64,000 bases of DNA from Amycolatopsis eburnea (GCF_003937945.1 NZ_RSEC01000058.1:1364001-1428000); one strand, 5' to 3'. Shown: positions 16,733 to 25,140, counted from the first letter of the stretch. Numbers and translations are program-made. Notes: a model not told the origin generated them from the sequence alone.

Positions 16733-19700
16733 GTGCGTCGGAAACAAATTGCGGTCGCGATCGCCGTGGTGGCCGGACTGGCGGTCCCCGTTCCGGCGGT
16801 GGCGAGCCAGGCCCCCCGAGCGGACGGTCAGTCGGTCACGCTCATCACCGGCGACCGCGTGCGCGTGCTGCCCGGTGCTCGCGGACCGGCCGCGGTCGTC
16901 GTCGAGCCCGGACCGGGCCGCGGCGGGATCGGCTTCCTGCGCGAGACGAGCACCGGCGGCCGCCCGGGTGACGTCACCGTGGTGCCCGCGGACGCGCTGC
17001 CGCTGCTGGCCGCCGGGCGGCTCGACCCGCGCCTGTTCGACGTCTCCGAGCTGCTGCGCCGGCACCTGGCCGACCCCGAACCCGGCCTGCCGCTGATCAT
17101 GACCTACGCCGCCGGGGCCCGGCCCGCCGCGGTGGCCGCCACGAGCGTCCGGGACCTGCCCAGCGTGCGAGGGGCGGCGCTGCGCCAGGACCGGCGGCGC
17201 GGCACGGAGTTCTGGACGTGGCTCACCGCGTCGCCGGGCACGCTGCCGGCCGGGATCGGCAAGGTGTGGCTCGACGGCCTGGCCACCCCGGCGCTCGACG
17301 TCAGCGTGCCGCGGATCGGCGCCCCGGCCGCCTGGCAGGCCGGCTACACCGGCAGCGGGGTCACCGTCGGGCTGCTCGACACCGGCGTCAAGGCCGACCA
17401 CCCGGACCTGGCCGGAAAGGTCGTGGCCGCCAAGGACTTCACCGGGACCCGGCCGGACGCGAGCGACGACCTCGGGCACGGCACGCACGTCGCGGGCATC
17501 ATCGCCGGCACCGGCGCCGCCTCCGGGGGCCGCTACCGCGGCGTGGCCCCGGACGCGAAGCTGATCAGCGGCAAGGTCTGCGTCGTCTACGGCTGCCCGG
17601 AGTCGGCGGTGATCGCCGGGATGGAGTGGCTCGCGCCGCAGGTGCCGGTGGTCAACCTCAGCCTCGGCGGCGACGCGACCGACGGCACGGATCCGTTGTC
17701 CCAGGCGGTGAACGCGCTCACCGCGCGGTACGGCACCCTCTTCGTCGCTCCCGCCGGGAACGACCGGACGCTCGACCTGCCCGAACCCCTGCCGGTCGTG
17801 GCGCCCGCGGCGGCGGACGCGGCGCTGGCGGTCGGCAGCGTGTCCGCCGCCGACGTCACCAGCCCGTTCTCCAACCGCGGGCCGCGCCTCGGCGACTACG
17901 CGGTCAAGCCCGACCTGTCCGCGCCCGGCGAGGGCATCGTCTCGGCGCGGGCCCCGGGCACCCGCGACGGGGACGCCGCGCCGGTCGACGCCGACTACGC
18001 CCGGCTGTCTGGCACGTCGATGGCGGCGCCGCACGTCGCCGGCGTGGCCGCGCTGCTGCGGCAGCAGCACCCGGACTGGACCGCCGCCCGGCTCAAGCCC
18101 ACGCTGACCAGCACCGCGCAGCCCACCGGAGACGTCCCCGGGCAGGGCGCGGGCCGGGTGGACGCCGCCCGCGCGGTCACCCAGCGGGTCACCGCCACCA
18201 CCGGGAGCCTCAGCTACGGCTTCTTCGCCTGGCCGCACACCACGCCGTCGACGAAGACCGTGACCTACCGCAACGACGGCGACGCACCCGTCACCCTCAC
18301 GCTCACCAGCTCCGACGCGCTCGTCACGCCGTCCGCCGCCACTGTCGTCGTCCCCGCGCACGGCACCGCCGACGTCGGCGTCACGCTCCGGCCGACGGCG
18401 GCGGCGACCGGCCCGCACAGCGGCAGGCTGAGCGCGACGGCACCGGGGATCGCCGTGCAGACCGCGTTCGGCGCGTCCCTCGAGCGGGAGAGCTACGACG
18501 TCACGGTCCGGCTGACCGGCCGGGACGGCGGGCCCGGCGCGGGCATCGCCAAGCTCGTCAGCACCACGACCGGGGAAGCGTTCGGCGTCCGGCCGATCGG
18601 GGCCGACGGCGTGGCCGTGGTCCGGGTGCCCAAGGGCAGCTACGACCTCAACGCGTTCGCCGTGGCGGGCCAGGCGGTCACGCTGCTGTCGAAGCCCGGC
18701 GTCGCGATCACCGGGACCACGTCGTTCACGCTGGACGCCCGCACGGGCAAGCCGGTGCGCGCGGTCGTCGACCACGCGGACGCGCACCTGCAGTCGGGCG
18801 AACTCGGCCTGGTGTCGGGGAACCCGGCCGGTGACCGCACCAGCACCCTCGCCTGGCTCGTCCAGCCGGGCAACGAGCTGTTCGCGGCCGGCTCCGGCGC
18901 CCGCGTCACCGACCACACCTACGCGACGTACTTCCGGGCCACGCTCGCCGCCCGCGAGCCGGGCGCCGACCCGGCCGGGTACGTCTACCAGCTGGCGCTG
19001 CTCGAACGCGGCCGCGTGCCCGCCGACCCGGTGTTCCGGGTGCGGGACAAGGACCTCGCCGTGGTCGACGCCCGCTACCGCACCCAGGGCGGCGTGACGG
19101 ACGGCCTGCGCGTCGACTACGCGTCCTTCGGCTTCCCGGGCGCGGACAGCGGCGCGTACCAGATCCTGCCGCACACGCTGCCGAGCCGGCGGACCGAGTA
19201 CTACACGCCGGGACCGTCGGTGAGCTGGCAGCACATCCTCGCGGTGTACCCGCCGACGCTGACCGACTCGGAAAACCAGTTCTCCTACCGCACCTACCGG
19301 CCCGGCCCCCAGCGCGCCGACTGGAACAGCGGCCCGGTCGGGCCCGCGTTCGGCGCGCCGCGCGACGGCTGGGGTGTCCTGCGCGCCGGCGACCAGCTGA
19401 CCTACGCGATCCCGATCGTCTCGGGCAGCGACCCGGAGCAGTACAGCGCGCCGCCGGTCGGCCTGACCGGCACGGCGACGCTGTCGCGCGACGGCGTCGA
19501 GCTGGGCAGCACGGCCGATCCGGCCTTCGGGGCCTTCACCGTGCCCGGCGGCGGGGGCGCGCTCACCCTGCGGTCGGTCGCCACGCGCAGCGTGCCGTGG
19601 TCGCTGCTCGGCACCCACGTCGACGTGGCTTGGACGTTCCGCGACACCGGCCCGGCCGTCCCGCCGCCGCTGCTGGTGGTCCGGGCCCAGGGCGCGCTCG

Positions 19701-19990
19701 ACGACGACAGCCGCGCCCCGGCGGGCCGGCCGTTCCTGCTCTCCCTGACCGCGCAGCGGCAGCCGGGCGCGGGCGCGTTCCGCCTCGCGGACCTGCGCGT
19801 GGAGACGTCCGCGGATGACGGCGTGACCTGGGCGGACGCGCACGCCGTCCGGATCGGCGACGGCGGCCTGGCGGTGGTGCGCAACCCGGCGGGCGACAGC
19901 TTCGTCTCGCTGCGCATCACCGCCCGCGACACCGACGGGAACAGCGTCACCCAGACCGTGCTCAGGGCGTACCGGACGTCAGCGGGATGA
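16733..19990 (+). CDS. Large secreted S8 (subtilisin-like) serine protease
   Basis: 1085 aa, GTG start seven bases after GGGGAGG; a longer upstream frame lacks support. Signal peptide about residues 1-24 (ends AVASQAP), pro-region to about 195, then the peptidase: Asp in VGLLDTGVKADHPD, His in DLGHGTHVAGI, Asn in VAPAGND, Ser in LSGTSMAAPHVAG. About 600 C-terminal residues are beta-rich, Fn3-like domains of a kind that often mediate substrate or wall binding. It is an extracellular endopeptidase. Its 3' end overlaps the convergent membrane-protein gene by 29 bases. Confidence 0.93.
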   Translation: MRRKQIAVAIAVVAGLAVPVPAVASQAPRADGQSVTLITGDRVRVLPGARGPAAVVVEPGPGRGGIGFLRETSTGGRPGDVTVVPADALPLLAAGRLDPRLFDVSELLRRHLADPEPGLPLIMTYAAGARPAAVAATSVRDLPSVRGAALRQDRRRGTEFWTWLTASPGTLPAGIGKVWLDGLATPALDVSVPRIGAPAAWQAGYTGSGVTVGLLDTGVKADHPDLAGKVVAAKDFTGTRPDASDDLGHGTHVAGIIAGTGAASGGRYRGVAPDAKLISGKVCVVYGCPESAVIAGMEWLAPQVPVVNLSLGGDATDGTDPLSQAVNALTARYGTLFVAPAGNDRTLDLPEPLPVVAPAAADAALAVGSVSAADVTSPFSNRGPRLGDYAVKPDLSAPGEGIVSARAPGTRDGDAAPVDADYARLSGTSMAAPHVAGVAALLRQQHPDWTAARLKPTLTSTAQPTGDVPGQGAGRVDAARAVTQRVTATTGSLSYGFFAWPHTTPSTKTVTYRNDGDAPVTLTLTSSDALVTPSAATVVVPAHGTADVGVTLRPTAAATGPHSGRLSATAPGIAVQTAFGASLERESYDVTVRLTGRDGGPGAGIAKLVSTTTGEAFGVRPIGADGVAVVRVPKGSYDLNAFAVAGQAVTLLSKPGVAITGTTSFTLDARTGKPVRAVVDHADAHLQSGELGLVSGNPAGDRTSTLAWLVQPGNELFAAGSGARVTDHTYATYFRATLAAREPGADPAGYVYQLALLERGRVPADPVFRVRDKDLAVVDARYRTQGGVTDGLRVDYASFGFPGADSGAYQILPHTLPSRRTEYYTPGPSVSWQHILAVYPPTLTDSENQFSYRTYRPGPQRADWNSGPVGPAFGAPRDGWGVLRAGDQLTYAIPIVSGSDPEQYSAPPVGLTGTATLSRDGVELGSTADPAFGAFTVPGGGGALTLRSVATRSVPWSLLGTHVDVAWTFRDTGPAVPPPLLVVRAQGALDDDSRAPAGRPFLLSLTAQRQPGAGAFRLADLRVETSADDGVTWADAHAVRIGDGGLAVVRNPAGDSFVSLRITARDTDGNSVTQTVLRAYRTSAG

Positions 19991-20522
19991 CGACGGCGAG
20001 CGGGACGGCGAAGGCGGCGGTGGTGAGCAGCCGGAGGATCCGGCCGTGGGCCAGCCACTCGCCGTCCCAGCCGCCTTCGGTGTCGTAGCGCGTGTTCGCC
20101 GTGGTCATCAGCGCGCGGCCGAGCCCGAACCCGGCGCCCGCGGCCAGCGCGGCGGGCAGTGGCGCGGTGAGCGCCACGTCGATCGCGGCGACGTACGGCA
20201 GCCCGCTGGGCAGGTAGGTGCGGACGCCGGTGCCCATCTCGAACCCGAACTGCAGCGGGCCGAGGTGCCGGCCCAGCCGGAAGACGGTGTCGGGCACCAG
20301 CCGGCGGTTCTCCGGCAGCCGGAACGACCACACGCCGGCCTCGCGCAGCAGCACGGCCACGAGCGCCGCGGCCACCACGCCCCAGCGGACGGCGACCGGC
20401 AACGGCGCGCGCAGCAGCGATCCCGCGACCACGAGCACCAGTGCGGTGAGGGCGCCCCCGCAGACGAGTCCCGCGCAGAACGCCAGTGTCGGTGTGCCCC
20501 GCCAGACCGGCGAGCTCAGCAC
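19962..20522 (-). CDS. Membrane protein of the Mau-like cluster, unknown function
   Basis: 186 aa, GTG start. Four hydrophobic segments at about residues 12-36, 46-60, 112-134 and 163-181 surround a polar stretch (SFRLPENRRLVPDTVFRLGRH; FGFEMGTGVRTYLPSG). I do not recognise the family. It is the last gene of the minus-strand run that begins with the 225-aa unknown and contains the MauD-like and light-chain-like genes, so it may take part in export or redox maturation, as MauF does in true methylamine systems; that is inference from position only. Confidence 0.7.
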   Translation of the reverse strand: MLSSPVWRGTPTLAFCAGLVCGGALTALVLVVAGSLLRAPLPVAVRWGVVAAALVAVLLREAGVWSFRLPENRRLVPDTVFRLGRHLGPLQFGFEMGTGVRTYLPSGLPYVAAIDVALTAPLPAALAAGAGFGLGRALMTTANTRYDTEGGWDGEWLAHGRILRLLTTAAFAVPLAVVIPLTSGTP

Positions 20523-20540
20523 GGCGGCCGAGTTCCGGCT

Positions 20541-20708
20541 TCAAACGGAACCGCTGGTGGCGAAGCCCGCGGCCGCGCACAGGACGAGCCACGCGCTCGG
20601 CAGCAGCCAGCCCGGCGGCGCGAGCACGGCCACACCCAGCGCGGCGGCCACCAGCCCGGCGGCGATCGTCAGCGGGTGCCAGCGGCGGCGGGGGAGCGCC
20701 GCGGTCAG
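20541..20708 (-). CDS. Small membrane protein, start uncertain
   Basis: The frame ending at 20541 encodes two hydrophobic helices preceded by Pro-Arg-Arg-Arg (LTIAAGLVAAALGVAVLA and GWLLPSAWLVLCAAAGF). It lies directly after the light-chain-like gene. No ATG or GTG occurs near the junction; a CTG overlapping the preceding TGA (20706-20708) would give 55 aa, and an internal GTG would give a shorter product. Translation coupled to the upstream stop is plausible. Read as a probable small membrane partner in the cluster. Confidence 0.4.
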   Translation of the reverse strand: MTAALPRRRWHPLTIAAGLVAAALGVAVLAPPGWLLPSAWLVLCAAAGFATSGSV

Positions 20709-21277
20709 AGCTCGGCCCGGCAGATCGTCAGGTACGTCTGCCCGGTGCTGCCGTCGCCCCAGAACGTCGAAAACCCGTCCGAGCAGCGGTAGACCTTCTT
20801 GTCCGGGGTCGTCCACCGCCACGCGTTCTTGGCGATCGTCTGGCCGCAGGTGTTGGACAGCGGCTGGTGGTCGACCTGGACGCCGTTCTCGTTCCACGTC
20901 CCGTACTTGTGCCAGCCCGCTTCGCAGTAGGTGCTGCCGCGCCAGTAGCCGCCGAAGCAGGCGGCGTAGGTGTTGACGTAGGCGCCGCTGGTGTCGGGCA
21001 GCTCGGGGTAACCGGTGGCGTAGGCGTCGTGGCAGTCGTTGCGGTCCCAGCCCTGCATGCCGTTCGGGCCGATCTCCGCGTTCGCGCGCCGCAGGCGGGA
21101 CAGGCCGGACCAGTCGAGCGCGGTCGCGCCGATGGTCAGCACGCCGAGCGCGACCGCCCGCAGGAACGTCCGGCGGCCGGTGGTCCCCGGCAGCTTCGTC
21201 CCCGCGCGCGTGGGCACGGCGTCCGGTGCCGCTCGGTCAAGATCCGGAATCTGCGACGGCTCGAGTGCCACCGACAT
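20705..21277 (-). CDS. Methylamine dehydrogenase light-chain-like Tat substrate
   Basis: 190 aa behind GGGAGGGG. A twin-Arg motif TGRRTFLRA (residues 33-41) with the hydrophobic VALGVLTIGATAL marks Tat export or a Tat-type anchor. The mature part is rich in Trp and has six Cys (82, 107, 118, 144, 165, 186). Trp122 and Trp173 are 51 residues apart, the same spacing as the two tryptophans cross-linked into TTQ in Paracoccus MauA, and a VYR precedes the second in the same register. MauA normally has twelve Cys, so this is a divergent relative. Cofactor formation is unproven. The 5' end overlaps the MauD-like gene by 41 bases. Confidence 0.7.
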   Translation of the reverse strand: MSVALEPSQIPDLDRAAPDAVPTRAGTKLPGTTGRRTFLRAVALGVLTIGATALDWSGLSRLRRANAEIGPNGMQGWDRNDCHDAYATGYPELPDTSGAYVNTYAACFGGYWRGSTYCEAGWHKYGTWNENGVQVDHQPLSNTCGQTIAKNAWRWTTPDKKVYRCSDGFSTFWGDGSTGQTYLTICRAEL

Positions 21278-21752
21278 CCCCTCCCGCCTTCGGGCCGGCC
21301 CAGCCGGCCAGGGTGGTGTCCACGTCGGCGGCGCGGACCGGGAGCCGCAGCCGCCGGACGCGGCCGGTGCCGTCGGTCAGCATCAGCACCGGCGGCGCGA
21401 GGTGCGAGACCGAACGCCACGCTTCGGCGTCCGAGACCACCGGCAGCCCACGGGCCAGGTCCTCCCACACGGACGCCGGTTCGTGCGTGAGCAGCGTCGT
21501 CCCGGCGGCCAGCTCGGCCAGCCGGTCGACGACGGTCAGGCAGAGCGGGCAGCCGGAGTCGACGGCCGCCACGACCCGGCCGGCGAACCGCGGCCCGAGG
21601 TCGACGTCCGGCGGCGCGGCCACGAAGCCGTCGGACGTCCGGGTGACGATCCCGCGCAGCAGCCGCACTTCCCGCAGCACCGCCGCGAGGCCGAAGAAGA
21701 GCACGGCGATGGCCGCCCAGGTGATCAGCAGGACCGCGGTCGACGTCGTCAT
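21237..21752 (-). CDS. MauD-like membrane thioredoxin
   Basis: 171 aa. One N-terminal membrane helix at about residues 6-27, then a thioredoxin-like domain facing outside with the redox pair C68-P-L-C71 (VDSGCPLCLTVVDRL) and a later cis-Pro-like LAPPVLMLTD. MauD proteins help form or isomerise disulfides of the methylamine dehydrogenase light chain. The gene overlaps its presumed client downstream and is coupled to the 225-aa gene upstream by an ATGA overlap, so the client relationship is likely. Confidence 0.78.
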   Translation of the reverse strand: MTTSTAVLLITWAAIAVLFFGLAAVLREVRLLRGIVTRTSDGFVAAPPDVDLGPRFAGRVVAAVDSGCPLCLTVVDRLAELAAGTTLLTHEPASVWEDLARGLPVVSDAEAWRSVSHLAPPVLMLTDGTGRVRRLRLPVRAADVDTTLAGWAGPKAGGDVGGTRAVADSGS

Positions 21753-22426
21753 CGGCGCTGCCACGCGACGTCGATTTCGTCGAGCCAGTCGAGCCGCTCG
21801 CGTTCGGTCGTCGCGGCCGTGTCGGCGAGGTGGACCTCGGCCACGCCCGCCGGGCAGCCCAGCACGAACGACCGGGTGTTCGTCTTCCAGACCTCGCCGT
21901 GCTTCGTGCGCGCGCCCGCGTGCGCCGGGAGCAGCGCGGCGGCCTCGCGCGGGGCGGGGATGGACAGCGAGCCGTGGTCGCGGACCACGACGACCAGGTG
22001 CTCGCCCGCCGGGTCGAGCAGCGTCGCCGGCCGGGGCGTGACGACCATGCCGTCGACCCGGTCTTCGATGCGCAGGGAGCCGAACAGGCCGAGCACGCGG
22101 TCGCGGTGCGGCGCTGGGCCGGCGTACACGGTCATCAGCTCGTGGTACTCGCCGAGCAGGGTGGCCACGGACGACTGCCCGTCGGCTGCCTCGGCCACGA
22201 CGACCTCGCGGCCGTGCACGAGCAGGCGCTCGCGGGTGCGGGCCGGCGCGACGCGGGTGCAGGCGAAGTCGTGGTAGCCGCGGGACCCGATCTGGAAGCC
22301 CGTGCCGTACGAACCGCCGACGAAGCGGATGCCGGCGACCACGTGCGAAACCGGAGCCCGCGCGGAAAGGCCGACCGTCACGCGGCCGCCGCCCGGCGCC
22401 GTGAACCGCAGTGCCTGACTCCCCAT
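21749..22426 (-). CDS. Unknown 225-aa protein heading the Mau-like cluster
   Basis: 225 aa, ATG behind GGAGG. No signal peptide or membrane helix is evident; it looks like a soluble beta-rich protein (RFTAPGGGRVTVGLSARAP; EHLVVVVRDHGSLSIPAP). Two Cys (FACTRV, VLGCPAG) and no recognisable catalytic motif. It is much shorter than a MauB heavy chain (about 380 aa) and shows no propeller repeats, so it should not be called one. It is coupled to the MauD-like gene by 4 bases. Role unknown; a chaperone or accessory subunit is possible. Confidence 0.7.
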   Translation of the reverse strand: MGSQALRFTAPGGGRVTVGLSARAPVSHVVAGIRFVGGSYGTGFQIGSRGYHDFACTRVAPARTRERLLVHGREVVVAEAADGQSSVATLLGEYHELMTVYAGPAPHRDRVLGLFGSLRIEDRVDGMVVTPRPATLLDPAGEHLVVVVRDHGSLSIPAPREAAALLPAHAGARTKHGEVWKTNTRSFVLGCPAGVAEVHLADTAATTERERLDWLDEIDVAWQRR

Positions 22427-22442
22427 CGGACCTCCGCTTCGG

Positions 22443-22556
22443 CGGTATTCCGTCTCGCGAGACTAACCGACGATTTCGGCCGCGGTCACGATTGTTCGGC
22501 CAACGGGAGGTGCGAATACCGCCGAACGGGGACGGCAATTCGGGCAGCGAATACCG
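22443..22556. promoter_or_regulatory. Divergent promoter region with three GAATACCG boxes
   Basis: The 138-base space between the two arms of the Mau-like cluster has CGGTATTC at 22443-22450 (inverted), GCGAATACCG at 22512-22521 and GCGAATACCG at 22547-22556. The two direct copies are 35 bases apart. The box could be a regulator site or part of a sigma-factor promoter; either would coordinate the mauE-like gene with the rest. Confidence 0.4.
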
Positions 22557-22564
22557 TGGGGCTG

Positions 22565-23032
22565 GTGAGCATTTCCTGGGCGGCGGTGCTGACCGTTTTG
22601 TCCGCGGCCGGCGCGATTCTTCTGTTCGCGGCCGGCGCCGGGCACGCGGTGCGCCGTCGCGAACACCGCGCGGTGGTCCGGGCGCACCGCCTGCTGCCCC
22701 CGGTGGTCGCCCCGCTGACGACGGGCGCGGAGGTGCTGGTCGGCACCTCCGCGCTGCTGCTCCTGCTCGCGGCCCCGGCGGCCGCCGCACCCGCCCTGCT
22801 CGCGCAGGCCGTGCTCTACGCCGCCTTCGCCGGGTACGCGGGCGTGCTGCGCGTGCGACGGCCCGGCGTGCCGTGCGGCTGCTTCGGCGCCGAGGCGGTG
22901 TCGTGGGCCGTGGTGGCGAGAGCGGCCGTGCTCGCCGCCGGCAGCCTCGGCTGCGCGGCCCTCGGCGCGGCGGGCCCGCTGTGCGTGGCGGCGGGCGCGG
23001 TCGTCGCGATGGCCGCCTACTTGTTCCGCTGA
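22565..23032 (+). CDS. MauE/DoxX-like redox membrane protein
   Basis: 155 aa from GTG 22565 (GTG 22556 is an alternative). Four membrane helices with the conserved PCGCFG motif after the third (about residues 104-109), as in MauE and VKOR/DoxX-like redox proteins that exchange electrons with a periplasmic thioredoxin. It is transcribed away from the other cluster genes. It probably keeps the MauD-like protein in the right redox state. Confidence 0.78.
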   Translation: MSISWAAVLTVLSAAGAILLFAAGAGHAVRRREHRAVVRAHRLLPPVVAPLTTGAEVLVGTSALLLLLAAPAAAAPALLAQAVLYAAFAGYAGVLRVRRPGVPCGCFGAEAVSWAVVARAAVLAAGSLGCAALGAAGPLCVAAGAVVAMAAYLFR

Positions 23033-23036
23033 CGCC

Positions 23037-23273
23037 TCACGCGGAGCGTTCTCCCAGCCGGGGGAACGGCTTCGTGGAGAACAGGACCTCCACCGGGACC
23101 TCGAAGAACTCCGCGATCCGCAGCGCCAGGTACAGGCTCGGGCTGTATTCGCCGCGTTCCAGGTAGCCGATCGTCTGGTAGTGCACGCCGAGTGCCTCCG
23201 CGAGCTGGCGCCGCGAGATCGACCGCTCGGCGCGCAGCATCGCGATCCGGTTGTAGACGACCTCACTCATCAT
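23037..23273 (-). CDS. Small Cro/C1-type transcriptional regulator
   Basis: 78 aa, almost entirely an HTH_3/XRE domain (RRQLAEALGVHYQTIGYLERGE) with a short tail EVLFSTKPFPRL. This compact type, common beside ABC-2 exporters, usually represses its own operon. The ATG overlaps the permease TAA (TAATG). The 12-bp perfect inverted repeat upstream of the ATPase gene is its likely operator, by position only. Confidence 0.9.
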   Translation of the reverse strand: MMSEVVYNRIAMLRAERSISRRQLAEALGVHYQTIGYLERGEYSPSLYLALRIAEFFEVPVEVLFSTKPFPRLGERSA

Positions 23274-24124
23274 TACCCCACACGCTGCATGGCCTTCTCC
23301 CGCCGTTCGGCCACCGACGAACCCGCTTCGCGCCGCGCCATGCGGCGGAGCAGGACCGGGGCCAGTGCCAATCCGATCACGGCCCACGCGAGGAGCACGG
23401 CGAGGGTCGGCACCGGCCGCCACGACTGGCCGATCTCGACGACGACCGCGGTGTCCGGCAGCAGCGCCGAGCGCATGCCGAGGCCCAGCCAGTACATCGG
23501 GAACACCTGCGCGATGCCCTGCACCCAGCTCGGCAGCGCGGTGACCGGGTAGAAGATCCCCGAGATCGCGCCGAGGCCCATGATCGGCAGCGTGATCAGC
23601 GCGATCGAGCGCGGGCTGTTCGTGAGCGACCCCAGTGCGGCCCCGAGCGGCAGGGTCGCGACCAGCCCGAGCGCGAGCACCCACACCAGGTGCGCGTACG
23701 ACCAGACGCCGTCGGGCGCCAGCGAGTCGAACAGGAACAGGCAGGGGATGAGCACCAGCAGGATCGAGGTGACCTGCGCCAGCGCCACCGCCGCCGTCTT
23801 CCCGACCAGGTAGCCGAGCATGCCGTTCGGCGTCGCTTTCGCGCGCAGCAGCGTGCCGTCCTCGCGGTCGATGGCGAGGTAGCCCGCCGTGCTGTTCAGG
23901 CCGTTGAACACGATCCCGGCGCCGAGCACGCCGGGCACGGTGGCCGCGCCGAGCGAGAACCCGGTGCCGGGCAGGGTGGCGTTGCGCATGAAGAACAGCG
24001 CGCCGAGGAAGAGCGCGACGAAGACCAGCTGGCCGACGACGTCGTCCCGGTTGGTCCAGGTCTGCTTGAACTCGATCCAGCCGCGCGCCAGGCCGGCACG
24101 CACCGCGGCGGTCCTGGCGTTCAT
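23273..24124 (-). CDS. ABC-2 type transporter permease
   Basis: 283 aa with about six membrane helices. Features of ABC2_membrane permeases include the amphipathic start and GYLAIDREDGTLLRAKATPNGM, followed by IMGLGAISGIFYPVTALPSWVQ. It forms an exporter with the ATPase encoded upstream, to which it is coupled by an ATGA overlap. Substrate unknown; such systems move antibiotics, lipids or peptides out. Confidence 0.9.
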   Translation of the reverse strand: MNARTAAVRAGLARGWIEFKQTWTNRDDVVGQLVFVALFLGALFFMRNATLPGTGFSLGAATVPGVLGAGIVFNGLNSTAGYLAIDREDGTLLRAKATPNGMLGYLVGKTAAVALAQVTSILLVLIPCLFLFDSLAPDGVWSYAHLVWVLALGLVATLPLGAALGSLTNSPRSIALITLPIMGLGAISGIFYPVTALPSWVQGIAQVFPMYWLGLGMRSALLPDTAVVVEIGQSWRPVPTLAVLLAWAVIGLALAPVLLRRMARREAGSSVAERREKAMQRVG

Positions 24125-25047
24125 CGCGCACCCGCTTCCTGGAGGCCGAGCTCCGTTTCGCCACCGGTCTCGGCGCGGTGGACCAGCGTCATGTAGGTGT
24201 CCTCCAGCGACGCCCGCCGGACCTCGAGGTCCGCGACCGCTTCGCCGTGCTGCTTGAACAGGTCGTACACGTACTTCGTCGCTTCGGTCGTCGAGTGCAC
24301 GAAGCGCTGGTCGCCGACGCTCCACCGCACCTCGGCCTCGCCGGAGATCCGCCGGCTCAGCTCATCGGCCGACCCGTCGGCGATGATCCGGCCGCCGTTG
24401 AGGATGAGGATCCGGTCGGCCAGCTTCTCGGCCTCGTCGAGGTCGTGCGTGGTGAGCAGGATCGTGGTGTCGAGCTCGTCGGAGAGCCGGTGCACCAGGT
24501 CGTGGAACTCGCGGCGCGCCTCGGGGTCGAACCCCGCGGTCGGCTCGTCGAGGAACAGCAGCTCGGGCCGCCCGACGATGCCGATCGCGACGTCGAGCCG
24601 CCGCCGCTGCCCACCGGAGAGCTGCTTGAGCTTCTTGTGCGCGTGCTCGGTCAGCCCGACCGCGCCGATCAGCTCGTCGACGTCCCACGGCCGCGGCAGC
24701 TCGGGCGTCGAGTAGGGCGCATAGTACCGGCCGAGGTGCGCGAGCAGCTCGCGCACGCGCCACTTCCCGTGGTCGCGCCAGGACTGGAGCACGACCCCCA
24801 GCCGCGCCCGCCAGTCCTCCCCGCCGTGCGCCGGGTCGGTGCCCAGCACACTGACCTCGCCCGCCGACCGCATCCGGAAGCCTTCGAGGATCTCGATCGT
24901 GGTCGTCTTGCCGGCGCCGTTGGGCCCGAGCAGGCACACGACCTCACCGCGGTGGGCCTCGAACTCGACCCCGTGGAGCACGTCGTTGGTGCCGTAGCGC
25001 ATCCGTAGCCCGCGCACGTGGACCACCGGGTCCGCTGGATCTCTCAT
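24121..25047 (-). CDS. ABC transporter ATP-binding protein
   Basis: 308 aa. Walker A GPNGAGKTTT, Q-loop VVLQS, signature LSGGQRRRLDVAIG, Walker B LLFLDEPTAGFDP and H-loop TTHDLDEAE are all intact. A C-terminal extension of about 80 residues is typical of DrrA-like exporters. First gene of the three-gene operon; the start ATG follows a leader containing the large inverted repeat. Confidence 0.94.
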   Translation of the reverse strand: MRDPADPVVHVRGLRMRYGTNDVLHGVEFEAHRGEVVCLLGPNGAGKTTTIEILEGFRMRSAGEVSVLGTDPAHGGEDWRARLGVVLQSWRDHGKWRVRELLAHLGRYYAPYSTPELPRPWDVDELIGAVGLTEHAHKKLKQLSGGQRRRLDVAIGIVGRPELLFLDEPTAGFDPEARREFHDLVHRLSDELDTTILLTTHDLDEAEKLADRILILNGGRIIADGSADELSRRISGEAEVRWSVGDQRFVHSTTEATKYVYDLFKQHGEAVADLEVRRASLEDTYMTLVHRAETGGETELGLQEAGAR

Positions 25048-25074
25048 CGCGCGTCACCCCCATCTGACTGATGC

Positions 25075-25106
25075 GATCGAATGTAGCACACCTACTACAT
25101 TCGATC
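25075..25106. promoter_or_regulatory. Perfect 12-bp inverted repeat, likely operator
   Basis: GATCGAATGTAG (25075-25086) and its exact complement CTACATTCGATC (25095-25106) are separated by 8 bases, 28 bases upstream of the ABC ATPase start. On the minus strand the element contains TACATT, a passable -10. Size and symmetry fit a dimeric HTH repressor, probably the one encoded at the end of the operon. Confidence 0.6.
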
Positions 25107-25140
25107 AGAGTCCTGCTTCGGGTGCGGGCTGGGCGATGCC

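Noticed and set aside
15848..19843. 1331-codon open frame opposite the subtilase
   Set aside because: Low-complexity Arg/Gly/Ala translation and no RBS; the subtilase has the catalytic triad.
21749..22426. Methylamine dehydrogenase heavy chain (MauB)
   Set aside because: At 225 aa without signal peptide or propeller repeats it is too short and dissimilar.
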